NCBI RefSeq assembly: GCF_048213115.1
Contig: NZ_CP172404.1
Coordinates: forward strand, 2,232,001 to 2,296,000
Origin: Niveibacterium terrae
Lineage (GTDB): Bacteria > Pseudomonadota > Gammaproteobacteria > Burkholderiales > Rhodocyclaceae
Length of the DNA stretch: 64,000 nucleotides
Direction: 5' to 3'
Positions 44,872-52,880 of the stretch are shown piece by piece. Every line of letters starts with the position of its first letter. Within the stretch, counting starts at the first letter, position 1. The notes beneath the pieces are model-generated. The model ran no database searches, was not told the DNA's origin, and saw nothing but the letters and a program-made list of their open reading frames with translations. The translations under genes and the position numbers were made by a program.

Positions 44872-45932
44872 CACAGGGCAGCGATGACCGCGTTGCCCAT
44901 CTCGTGGGTGCTGACGCGACGCTTTCCGGCTTCCCAGATGTCCGCAGTGCGCAGCCCCTGGGCCAGAACGCTCTTGACCGCATTTTCGATGCGCAGCGCC
45001 GCTTCTTCGTTATCGAAGCTGTAGCGCAGCATCATCGCAGCAGACAGGATGGTCGCCAGCGGATTCGCGATGTCCTTGCCGGCGATGTCGGGCGCTGAGC
45101 CGTGGCTCGGTTCGTACAGGCCCTTGTTATTCGCGTCGAGCGAAGCCGAGGCGAGCATGCCGATCGAACCGGTCAGCATCGCGGCCTCATCGGAGAGGAT
45201 GTCGCCGAAGATGTTGCCAGTCAGCAGAACGTCGAACTGCTTGGGCGCTCTGACGAGCTGCATCGCCGCGTTGTCGACGAGCATGTGCGAGAGTTCGACG
45301 TCCGGATAGTCGGCCGAGACTTCGGTCACGACGTCGCGCCACAGCTGCGTCGTCTCCAGCACGTTCATCTTGTCGATCGAGCAGAGGCGACGATTTCTCC
45401 GCCGCGCGGCGTCGAAACCGACCTTGGCGATCCGGCGGATTTCAGACTCCGAATAGATCATCGTATTCCAGCCGACCCGCTGGCCGTCGCGCACTTCGAT
45501 ACCGCGCGGTTCGCCGAAATAGATGTCGCCGGTCAGCTCGCGAACGATCAGGATGTCCAAGCCCGAGACGATCTCGGGCTTGAGCGACGACGCATGAGCC
45601 AGCTCGGGGAAGAGCAGAGCCGGTCTCAGGTTTGCGAAAAGACCCAGATCCTTGCGGATGCCGAGCAGACCCCGTTCGGGACGAAGCGGACGGGGCAGAG
45701 CATCCCACTGGGGCCCTCCGACCGCACCGAGCAGCACCGCGTCGGCGGCGCGCGCAAGCTTCTGGGTCGCTTCCGGGTAAGGGCTTCCCGATACGTCGAA
45801 AGCGCTGCCACCGAGCTGCGCCGTTTCCATTTCCAGGGCCAGACCGTCGGAGCGCAGCGCTTCGAGAACGCGAACCGCTTCCGCGACGATTTCCGGACCA
45901 ATGCCGTCTCCCGGCAGAACACAGACTTTCAT
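44871..45932 (-). CDS. leuB: 3-isopropylmalate dehydrogenase
   Basis: LeuB oxidises and decarboxylates 3-isopropylmalate with NAD. The 353-residue protein starts MKVCVLPGDGIGPEIVAEAV, and has ELTGDIYFGEPRG, YEPSHGSAPDIAGKDIANP and the NAD-binding end (GRGRTADIWEAG-like, read as GLRTADIWEAGKR). The start at 45932 agrees with homologues; an earlier in-frame ATG lies in leuD. The gap from leuD is 8 bases. Confidence 0.97.
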   Translation of the reverse strand: MKVCVLPGDGIGPEIVAEAVRVLEALRSDGLALEMETAQLGGSAFDVSGSPYPEATQKLARAADAVLLGAVGGPQWDALPRPLRPERGLLGIRKDLGLFANLRPALLFPELAHASSLKPEIVSGLDILIVRELTGDIYFGEPRGIEVRDGQRVGWNTMIYSESEIRRIAKVGFDAARRRNRRLCSIDKMNVLETTQLWRDVVTEVSADYPDVELSHMLVDNAAMQLVRAPKQFDVLLTGNIFGDILSDEAAMLTGSIGMLASASLDANNKGLYEPSHGSAPDIAGKDIANPLATILSAAMMLRYSFDNEEAALRIENAVKSVLAQGLRTADIWEAGKRRVSTHEMGNAVIAAL

Positions 45933-45940
45933 TGTCTCTC

Positions 45941-46582
45941 TCAGATGAACAGCCAAGGCTGCTGCGCGCGGCGCTGGGCTTCGAACTCACGGATCTTCTC
46001 GGCGTGGCGCAGGGTCAGGCCGATGTCGTCGAATCCATTCTGCAGGCAGTATTTGCGGAACGGATCCACCTCGAAAGCGATCACGGTTCCGTCGGGACGG
46101 GTGATCGTTTGCGCCTCAAGATCGATCCTGAGCTTGTAGCCCGGAGTCGCCTGAACCTGGTCGAACAGGGCATCGATCTGCGCCGCCGGAAGTTTGATCG
46201 GCAGCAGCCCGTTCTTGAAGCTGTTATTGAAAAAGATGTCGGCAAAACTCGTACCGATCAACACCCGAAAGCCGTAGTCGGCGATCGCCCAGGGCGCGTG
46301 CTCGCGCGAGGAGCCGCAACCAAAATTATCGCGGCAGAGCAGGATTTGCGCGCCCTGATAGCGCTGGGCATTGAGGACGAAATTCGGATTGAGCGACCGC
46401 GCGGAATTGTCCATCCCCGGCTCGCCGTGATCCATGTATCGCCATTCGTCGAACAGGTTCGGGCCGAAGCCCGAACGCTTGATCGACTTGAGGAATTGCT
46501 TGGGGATGATCGCGTCGGTGTCGACGTTTGCCCTGTCCAGCGGCGCGACCAGGCCATCCAGAGTCGTAAATCTGTCCATCAC
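45941..46582 (-). CDS. leuD: 3-isopropylmalate dehydratase small subunit
   Basis: LeuD pairs with LeuC to isomerise 2- to 3-isopropylmalate. The 213-residue product has NVDTDAIIPKQFLKSIKRSG near the N-terminus and NFGCGSSREHAPWAI, the substrate-binding loop of the aconitase swivelling domain. Its start overlaps the entericidin stop as ATGA, so it is translationally coupled to that small gene rather than to leuC. Confidence 0.97.
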   Translation of the reverse strand: MMDRFTTLDGLVAPLDRANVDTDAIIPKQFLKSIKRSGFGPNLFDEWRYMDHGEPGMDNSARSLNPNFVLNAQRYQGAQILLCRDNFGCGSSREHAPWAIADYGFRVLIGTSFADIFFNNSFKNGLLPIKLPAAQIDALFDQVQATPGYKLRIDLEAQTITRPDGTVIAFEVDPFRKYCLQNGFDDIGLTLRHAEKIREFEAQRRAQQPWLFI

Positions 46583-46719
46583 TTGCCCGAGCCTTTCTGG
46601 ATCACTTCCCCGGCCTTTTCGACGTCCTTGCCGAAACCGTGCACGGTATTGCAGGCGGTGAGCGACAGCGTCGCCAGCGCGGACAGCGCGATGAGGAGGA
46701 GGCGAATCGTCTTCATCAT
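46579..46719 (-). CDS. Entericidin A/B family small lipoprotein
   Basis: The 46-residue product has a lipoprotein signal peptide ending in lipobox LTAC. The short mature part CNTVHGFGKDVEKAGEVIQK has the ACNTxxGxGxD pattern of entericidins. E. coli EcnA and EcnB are a toxin/antidote lipoprotein pair; single copies in Betaproteobacteria have no firm role. AAAGGA precedes two tandem ATG codons. It lies between leuC and leuD and overlaps leuD by four bases. Confidence 0.88.
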   Translation of the reverse strand: MMKTIRLLLIALSALATLSLTACNTVHGFGKDVEKAGEVIQKGSGK

Positions 46720-46729
46720 TGAAATCCTT

Positions 46730-48139
46730 TCACAGTAGTTCGCGCACATCGACGAAGCGTCCGGCGATCGCGGCCGCGGCGGCCATCGCCGGGCTGACCA
46801 GGTGGGTACGCCCGCCCGGCCCCTGCCGCCCCTCGAAGTTGCGGTTCGACGTCGACGCGCAGCGCTCGCCCGGAGAAAGCCTGTCGGCATTCATCGCCAG
46901 ACACATCGAGCAGCCCGGCTCACGCCATTCGAAACCGGCCGCCTTGAAGACCTTGTCCAGCCCTTCGGCCTCGGCCTGACGCTTGACGGGACCCGAGCCC
47001 GGCACGATCAGCGCGAGCTTGACCGTCGCCGCGACATGGCGACCGCGCACGACCGCAGCGGCCTGGCGCAGATCCTCGATCCGCGAATTGGTGCAGGAAC
47101 CGATGAAGACCTTGTCGATCGCGATTTTGGTGATCGGCTGATCCGGATCCAGACCCATGTACTGGAGCGCACGCGCCCAGCCTTCGCGGCGGACCGGATC
47201 GGCCTCGCGCTCGGGATCGGGCACTCTCCCATCCACGCCGACGACCATCTCGGGTGAAGTCCCCCAGGTGACCTGAGGCTGGATCTGGGATCCGTTGATC
47301 TCGATGACGCGGTCAAACTGCGCGCCGGCGTCCGAGACCAGCGTGCGCCAGCTCTGCACCGCGGCATCCCACATCTCGCCCTTGGGCGCGAAATCGCGCC
47401 CCTTCAGGTAGTCGATCGTGACCTGGTCGACGCCGACCAGGCCCGCGCGGGCTCCGGCTTCGATCGCCATGTTGCAGAGCGTCATCCGGCCTTCCATGCT
47501 CAGCGCGCGAATCGTCGAACCGCCGAACTCCATCGCATAGCCGGTACCGCCCGCGGTGCCGATCAGGCCGATCACATGCAGAACCACGTCCTTGGCCGAA
47601 ACACCCTTGCCCAAAGGCCCGTCGACCTTGATCAGCAGGGTCTTGGACTTCTTCTGGATCAGGGTCTGGGTCGCCAGCACATGCTCGACTTCGGATGTGC
47701 CGATACCGTGCGCGAGACAGGCAAAAGCGCCGTGCGTCGAGGTATGGGAATCGCCACAGACGACGGTCATGCCGGGAAGGGTCGCGCCGTTCTCCGGCCC
47801 GATCACATGGACGATACCCTGACGGGCGTCCTTGAACGGGAAAAAGGCCCGGGCGCCGAATTCGCGGATATTCGCATCCAGAGTCTCGACCTGCAGGCGG
47901 GAGATCGGATCTTCGATGCCGCGCTCCCAATGCTCGGTCGGCGTGTTGTGGTCGGCCGTCGCGACGATCGAGTCAGCCCGCCAGGGCTTGCGCCCGGCCA
48001 GCCTCAGGCCTTCGAAAGCCTGCGGACTCGTCACCTCGTGAATCAGATGCCGATCGATATAGATCAACGCAGTGCCGTCATCCTCTTCATGGACGACGTG
48101 ACTGTTCCAGAGCTTTTCGTACAGAGTCAGAAAGGCCAT
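46730..48139 (-). CDS. leuC: 3-isopropylmalate dehydratase large subunit
   Basis: LeuC carries the [4Fe-4S] cluster of isopropylmalate isomerase. In the 469-residue product the cluster cysteines are visible: one in VFIGSCTNSRIEDLRQAAAV and two in EPGCSMCLAMNAD. VCGDSHTSTHGAFACLAHG is the other family signature. It is the first gene of the leuC-ecn-leuD-leuB block and has a candidate promoter directly upstream. Confidence 0.97.
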   Translation of the reverse strand: MAFLTLYEKLWNSHVVHEEDDGTALIYIDRHLIHEVTSPQAFEGLRLAGRKPWRADSIVATADHNTPTEHWERGIEDPISRLQVETLDANIREFGARAFFPFKDARQGIVHVIGPENGATLPGMTVVCGDSHTSTHGAFACLAHGIGTSEVEHVLATQTLIQKKSKTLLIKVDGPLGKGVSAKDVVLHVIGLIGTAGGTGYAMEFGGSTIRALSMEGRMTLCNMAIEAGARAGLVGVDQVTIDYLKGRDFAPKGEMWDAAVQSWRTLVSDAGAQFDRVIEINGSQIQPQVTWGTSPEMVVGVDGRVPDPEREADPVRREGWARALQYMGLDPDQPITKIAIDKVFIGSCTNSRIEDLRQAAAVVRGRHVAATVKLALIVPGSGPVKRQAEAEGLDKVFKAAGFEWREPGCSMCLAMNADRLSPGERCASTSNRNFEGRQGPGGRTHLVSPAMAAAAAIAGRFVDVRELL

Positions 48140-48169
48140 CGGGCTATCGCAATAAAATCACAGAGTTTG

Positions 48170-48178
48170 ATTATTTCA
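48170..48178 (-). promoter_or_regulatory. Extended -10 promoter of the leuC operon
   Basis: The minus strand reads TGAAATAAT: TG, one base, then AATAAT (5/6 match to TATAAT). It predicts a start near 48163 and a leader of about 24 bases. No good -35 is seen. Confidence 0.4.
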
Positions 48179-48194
48179 CAGCAGGATTGTGCTG
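48179..48194. repeat. Inverted repeat abutting the leuC promoter
   Basis: CAGCA, six bases, TGCTG. It touches the upstream edge of the extended -10 and therefore fills the spacer. It could be an operator, but its arms are only five bases long. Confidence 0.3.
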
Positions 48195-48246
48195 AACAGG
48201 CGCGATTTTTGAATACAACACCGCAGCGCATCCCAAATGCATCGCC

Positions 48247-49074
48247 TCAGCGCCGTTTTGCCTTCTCGTACAGAGGCATCACTTTTTCCGCATAGACAGT
48301 GAGGTCCCGAACCCGGGTCTGCTGCGACGGGTGAGTCGACAGCCATTGAGGCGGGGCCTTGCCGTCGAGTTTGCCCATCTTTTCCCAGAGCGAGACCGCC
48401 GCGTGCGGGTTGTAACCCGCGCGAGCAGCCAGTTCGACACCGATCCGGTCGGCCTCGGTCTCGTGCTCGCGCGAATTGGGCAGTGCGAACATCGCGTTGT
48501 AGGCCATCCCGGTCAGATCCTGCTGCGTGCCGCTCATGCCCAGCGCGATCGCCGCGATCGTCAGTCCAACCTGGGCGTTGGCTGCCTGGGAGGCCCGCTC
48601 CCAGGCATGTTCGCGCAGCGCATGCGCGATCTCGTGCCCCATCACCGCAGCGAGTTCGTCATCGGTCGCTTTGAGCTGTTCGATCAGCCCCGAATAGACC
48701 GCGATCTTCCCCCCCGGCATGCACCAGGCATTGACCTCCTTGGAAGTGATCACGTTCGTTTCCCACTTCCAGGACACGGCTTCGGGACGAAAGGACGCGA
48801 CGGCCGGAATCAGTCGCGCCGAGATCCGCCTGACCCGCTCGGTCTGACTCTTGTCCACATTGAGCTGCCCTTTCTTCTGGGCTTCGCCAATGACCTGGCG
48901 GTACTGCAGGCTCGCCTGCTGGGTCAGCTTGCTGCGGTCGACCAGAGGGGAGACGGTCTGCCGCCGGTCGACGCCGACCACTCCCGGCTGGGTCGTCTCT
49001 ATCGTTGAGCAGGCGGCAAGGCCCGCGAGCAGCGCCGCACAGGCAAAACCGCGGGCAAAGAACTGTCGAAGCAT
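48247..49074 (-). CDS. M48 family metalloprotease lipoprotein
   Basis: M48 proteases of this type (such as LoiP, YcaL and BepA in E. coli) trim or clear outer-membrane assembly intermediates. The 275-residue product has a lipoprotein signal with lipobox LAAC (Cys22). The zinc motif HEIAH is at residues 147-151, and a downstream glutamate is in EHETEADRIG. There is no TPR tail, so it is closer to LoiP/YcaL than BepA. It lies between the leu operon and aroC and is probably co-transcribed with aroC (9-base gap). Confidence 0.9.
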   Translation of the reverse strand: MLRQFFARGFACAALLAGLAACSTIETTQPGVVGVDRRQTVSPLVDRSKLTQQASLQYRQVIGEAQKKGQLNVDKSQTERVRRISARLIPAVASFRPEAVSWKWETNVITSKEVNAWCMPGGKIAVYSGLIEQLKATDDELAAVMGHEIAHALREHAWERASQAANAQVGLTIAAIALGMSGTQQDLTGMAYNAMFALPNSREHETEADRIGVELAARAGYNPHAAVSLWEKMGKLDGKAPPQWLSTHPSQQTRVRDLTVYAEKVMPLYEKAKRR

Positions 49075-49083
49075 GATTCCTCC

Positions 49084-50196
49084 TCAGTCGAGCCCGCCGG
49101 CGACCGAACCCGGGATCACCGGAGTCGGGCAGCGGACGTCGGCATTTTGCGCCCGGTGGCGCAGCGCGTGATCGATCAGCACCAGCGCCAGCATCGCTTC
49201 GGCGATCGGCGTAGCGCGGATTCCGACACAGGGATCGTGCCGTCCGGTCGTCATCATCTCGACCGGCTCGCCGGCCAGATCGATCGAACGACGGTTCTGC
49301 GGGATCGACGAAGTCGGCTTGATCGCGATCCGGACGCGGATGTCCTGGCCGGTCGAGACTCCGCCGAGCACGCCCCCGGCGTGATTGGACAGAAAGCCTT
49401 CAGGCGTCAGCTCGTCGCCATGGACCGAGCCGCGCTGCGCGACGCACGCGAAGCCGTCACCGACCTCGACGCCCTTGACCGCGTTGATGCCCATCATCGC
49501 GTAGGCGATCTCGGCGTCGAGACGATCGAAGACCGGTTCGCCCCAGCCGACCGGAACTCCGCAAGCCTGAACGTCGATCCGCGCGCCGATCGAATCGCGC
49601 TCTTCGCGAATCTGATCCATATAGGCTTCGAGCCGGGGCAGGATCTCGGCGTTCGGCGAAAAGAAGGGGTTGCGCCCGACCTCATCCCAGCTCTGGAACG
49701 GGATTTCGATCTCCCCGAGCGCGCTCATGAAACCGCGGATCCGTATCCCGTAGCGCTCGAAGAGCCATTTCTTCGCGACCGCGCCGGCGGCGACCCTGAC
49801 CGCGGTCTCGCGCGCCGAGGAGCGGCCGCCGCCGCGATAGTCGCGAATCCCGTACTTCTGCCACCACGGGTAATCGGCGTGGCCAGGGCGGAAAGTGTTC
49901 GCGATCTTCGAATAGTCGCCGCTCTTCTGATCCTGGTTGCGGATCAGCAGAGCGATCGGGTGACCGGTCGTCCGTCCTTCGAACACGCCAGAGAGGATCT
50001 CGACGCTGTCCGGCTCGCGGCGCTGCGTCACGTGGCGGGAAGTTCCCGGTTTGCGCCGGTCCAGCTCGGCCTGGATGTCCGCCTCGGCGAGCTCCATCCC
50101 AGGAGGGCAGCCATCGATGACGCAGCCGATTGCCGGGCCGTGGGATTCGCCGAAAGACGTGACGGTGAAGAGCTTGCCGAAAGAGCTGCCAGACAT
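49084..50196 (-). CDS. aroC: Chorismate synthase
   Basis: AroC removes phosphate from EPSP to give chorismate, using reduced FMN. The 370-residue protein begins MSGSSFGKLFTVTSFGESHG. GRGTGRESSRETA-type residues (read as YRGGGRSSARETAVRVAAGA) follow, and it ends with the PTSSIPQNRRSI block. The ATG at 50196 is where homology starts; a GTG three codons earlier is in frame. Chorismate feeds the trp genes seen earlier, though the two loci are 10 kb apart. Confidence 0.97.
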   Translation of the reverse strand: MSGSSFGKLFTVTSFGESHGPAIGCVIDGCPPGMELAEADIQAELDRRKPGTSRHVTQRREPDSVEILSGVFEGRTTGHPIALLIRNQDQKSGDYSKIANTFRPGHADYPWWQKYGIRDYRGGGRSSARETAVRVAAGAVAKKWLFERYGIRIRGFMSALGEIEIPFQSWDEVGRNPFFSPNAEILPRLEAYMDQIREERDSIGARIDVQACGVPVGWGEPVFDRLDAEIAYAMMGINAVKGVEVGDGFACVAQRGSVHGDELTPEGFLSNHAGGVLGGVSTGQDIRVRIAIKPTSSIPQNRRSIDLAGEPVEMMTTGRHDPCVGIRATPIAEAMLALVLIDHALRHRAQNADVRCPTPVIPGSVAGGLD

Positions 50197-50263
50197 GGGA
50201 ATCACTCGCGGAAATGGGGGGCGACTTCAAAGTTTAGCATCGCCCCCCCGCGTAAGGCCCGTC

Positions 50264-51397
50264 TCAGAACGCTTCGAGGTGTGCGAGCACCGGCAGAAGC
50301 ATCGCCTCCCCTAGCCTTTGGCTGCGCGCGCCGTTCCAGCCGTGCAGCGGATCGGGAGCCGCTTCGTTGTCCTTGAATGGCATCTCCAGAGTCAGTGCGA
50401 CGCAGCCGAAACGATGCGCGGTCCACTTCGAACCCAGGGTCAGCATCTCCTCACCGAATCTGTCCTCGGCGTAGCCGTGACGGCGCTGGAAGTCCGGCGA
50501 AGCGCGCTCGAGCCCGACCAGGAAAGCCTCCTGCAGCGCGCGATTGCTGTCGCCGTAGCCGGGCACCATCTGCGAACCGTCGATGAAGACCCAGGGCAGC
50601 GTCTCGTCGCCGTGGATGTCGAGGAAGAGCTCGACTCCGCTCGCCTCCATTGCGCGCCGGACGGCCAGGATCTCGGGACTGCGCCGGGCGTCGGGCGCCA
50701 GCCATTCGCGGTTCAGGTTCGCGCCGACCGCGTTCGAGCGCAGATTGCCGTGGAAAGCGCCGTCCGGGTTGACGTTGGGCACGACCCACAGGCAGGCCTT
50801 CTCGCGGACGCGCCGCGCAACCGGATCCGCGTCATCGATCAGGCGGCGGGTGAGACCTTCGGTGAACCATTCGGCCATCGCCTCTCCCGGGTGCTGGCGG
50901 GCGATGATCCAGACGTTCGGTTTTCCGGCAGCGGCTTCGCCGAAGCGCAGGCAGTCGATCTCGCGCCCTTCGACGCTCTGCCCCAGGCTCAGCAGTTCGA
51001 CCCCGGGATGATTGGCCACGGATCCGATCCACTCGAAATGACGTTCCTCGGAGTAAGGTTCGAAATAGGCGAGCCAGATCGCATCGCGCTCGGGCTGCAG
51101 ACTCACGTTCAAGGCCCGTCCATCGAAGTGCGTTTCGGGCAGGCGGAACCAGTGGTGACGGTCATAGCTCGCGACGAGCTTGTAGCCTTCCCAGCCGCCC
51201 GGATAGCTCGTCTCGGCGGCGTTCTCGAAAGTGAGGCCCAGCGCAAGCCCCTTCGCGCCCGAGATGCGGAAATGAAACCACTGACGGAAATCGCCGGCGT
51301 TATCGTCGCGAAAACGCAGGCGGATACGGGAAGGATCGCTCGCATCGACAACCGTGATCGCACCACTGTCGAAAGAGCTACTGATCGAAACTGACAT
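50264..51397 (-). CDS. M14 family zinc carboxypeptidase (cytosolic type)
   Basis: The 377-residue protein has no signal peptide. An N-terminal beta domain (MSVSISSSFDSGAITVVDAS to about residue 115) is followed by an M14 catalytic domain. Zinc ligands are His169 and Glu172 in RQHPGEAMAEWF and His262 in FLDIHGDE. VVPNVNPDGAFHGNLRSNAV is typical for cytosolic carboxypeptidase-like enzymes. Bacterial members are often annotated as M14-type carboxypeptidases of unknown substrate. GAGGAG lies six bases before the start. It is divergent from bioA. Confidence 0.9.
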   Translation of the reverse strand: MSVSISSSFDSGAITVVDASDPSRIRLRFRDDNAGDFRQWFHFRISGAKGLALGLTFENAAETSYPGGWEGYKLVASYDRHHWFRLPETHFDGRALNVSLQPERDAIWLAYFEPYSEERHFEWIGSVANHPGVELLSLGQSVEGREIDCLRFGEAAAGKPNVWIIARQHPGEAMAEWFTEGLTRRLIDDADPVARRVREKACLWVVPNVNPDGAFHGNLRSNAVGANLNREWLAPDARRSPEILAVRRAMEASGVELFLDIHGDETLPWVFIDGSQMVPGYGDSNRALQEAFLVGLERASPDFQRRHGYAEDRFGEEMLTLGSKWTAHRFGCVALTLEMPFKDNEAAPDPLHGWNGARSQRLGEAMLLPVLAHLEAF

Positions 51398-51572
51398 TCA
51401 CGACTCCTCGCTGTACATGGCCGCATTCCGCTGATCCGCCGCGCGGAAGAATCATCGGCAAACCGGCCAAAGAGCGGCGATGATAAGCGCAGCGCCGACG
51501 CGCGCCAATTTGACACCCGGAGCGAGAGCGGCAAACATGAAGGCAGCGAACATGTCAAAACACAAGGAATCC

Positions 51573-52880
51573 ATGCCCCACAGCGACCTGCTCTCCCGCT
51601 CGCTCGCCAGCGTCTGGCATCCCTGCACCCAGATGAAGCAGCACGAAACGCTGCCCCTGGTTCCGCTGGCCCGCGGCGAGGGACTCTGGCTCTACGACAC
51701 CGAGGGCCGGCGCTTCTTCGATGCGATCAGCTCCTGGTGGGTCAACCTCTTCGGCCACGCCAATCCTCGCATCAACGCCGCGGTGCTCGCGCAGATGAAC
51801 ACGCTCGAGCACGCGATGCTCGCCGGCTTCACGCACCGCCCCGTCGTCGAGCTCTCCGAGCGGCTCTCGGCGCTGACCGGCAGCGCCTTGGGGCATGCCT
51901 TCTACGGCTCGGACGGCGCCTCGGCCATCGAAATCGCACTGAAGATGAGCGCGCACTACTGGCGCAACACCGGCCACCCCGAAAAGAACCGCTTCGTCTG
52001 CCTCGCCGGCAGCTATCACGGCGAGACCGCGGGCGCGCTGTCGGTCACCGACATCGCGCTGTTCCGCGACGCCTATGCGCCGCTGGTCCGCGTCTCCGAT
52101 ACCGTCGCCAACCCCGATTCCCGGCAGAGCGCCTCCGCTCTGCATGCCGCCGAACACGCGGCCGACGCGCTCCATGGTTATCTGGCCGAACACGCGAACT
52201 CGATCGCTGCGCTGATCGTCGAACCCCTGGTGCAGTGCGCAACGGGCATGGCGATGTACGACCCCGAATACCTGCGCCGGGCGCGCGCGATCTGCGATCG
52301 CTACCATGTTCACCTGATCGCCGACGAGATCGCGGTCGGCTTCGGCCGCACCGGCTCGTTCTTCGCGTGCGAGCAGGCGGGAATCGTCCCCGACCTGCTC
52401 TGCCTGTCCAAAGGCATCTCGGGGGGCTATCTGCCGCTCTCCGCGGTGCTCAGCTCCGATGAGATCTACTCGGCCTTCTACGACGACGAGAAGACGCGCG
52501 GTTTCCTGCACTCGCACTCCTATACCGGCAACCCGCTCGCCTGCGCCGCGGCCCTGGCCTCGCTGGATATCTTCAGCCACGACAAGGTCATCGAGACCAA
52601 CAAGAACCGCGCCGCAACGCTGACCTGGCTTGCCGAACCGCTGGCCACCCATGCCGCGGTCCGCTCCTTCCGCCACACCGGCATGATCTGGGCTTTCGAC
52701 GTCGAGACCGAGGATCCGGCTTTTGGGCGCAAGCTGTTCGCGGCCGGACTCGACAACGAAGTGCTGCTGCGCCCGATCGGCAAGACCGTGTACTGGATGC
52801 CGCCCTACCTCTTCGACGACCGGGACGCCGCATTCCTGGTCGAGCGGACCGGCCTTGCGCTGGAGGCCGCGCTTGCCTGA
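51573..52880 (+). CDS. bioA: Adenosylmethionine-8-amino-7-oxononanoate aminotransferase
   Basis: BioA turns KAPA into DAPA using S-adenosylmethionine as amino donor. The 435-residue PLP enzyme has SVWHPCTQMKQHE at the start and AISSWWVNLFGHANPRIN. LIADEIAVGFGRTGSFFACE contains the PLP-binding Asp, and LSKGISGGYLPLSAVLSS contains the PLP lysine. Three in-frame ATG codons compete; I chose 51573 because AAGGA lies four bases upstream, but 51552 (seven codons earlier) also has a fair site. Its end overlaps bioF by eight bases. I found no BirA-type operator upstream. Confidence 0.95.
   Translation: MPHSDLLSRSLASVWHPCTQMKQHETLPLVPLARGEGLWLYDTEGRRFFDAISSWWVNLFGHANPRINAAVLAQMNTLEHAMLAGFTHRPVVELSERLSALTGSALGHAFYGSDGASAIEIALKMSAHYWRNTGHPEKNRFVCLAGSYHGETAGALSVTDIALFRDAYAPLVRVSDTVANPDSRQSASALHAAEHAADALHGYLAEHANSIAALIVEPLVQCATGMAMYDPEYLRRARAICDRYHVHLIADEIAVGFGRTGSFFACEQAGIVPDLLCLSKGISGGYLPLSAVLSSDEIYSAFYDDEKTRGFLHSHSYTGNPLACAAALASLDIFSHDKVIETNKNRAATLTWLAEPLATHAAVRSFRHTGMIWAFDVETEDPAFGRKLFAAGLDNEVLLRPIGKTVYWMPPYLFDDRDAAFLVERTGLALEAALA

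Noticed and set aside
44771..44983. His/Tyr-rich frame (DHYDHHYHRD) as a histidine leader
   Set aside because: It covers the same bases as the Thr/Ile run, begins deep inside leuB without a start site, and histidine has no link to asd.
51398..51572. BirA-type operator before bioA
   Set aside because: I found no TTGTAAACC-like inverted repeat in the gap.
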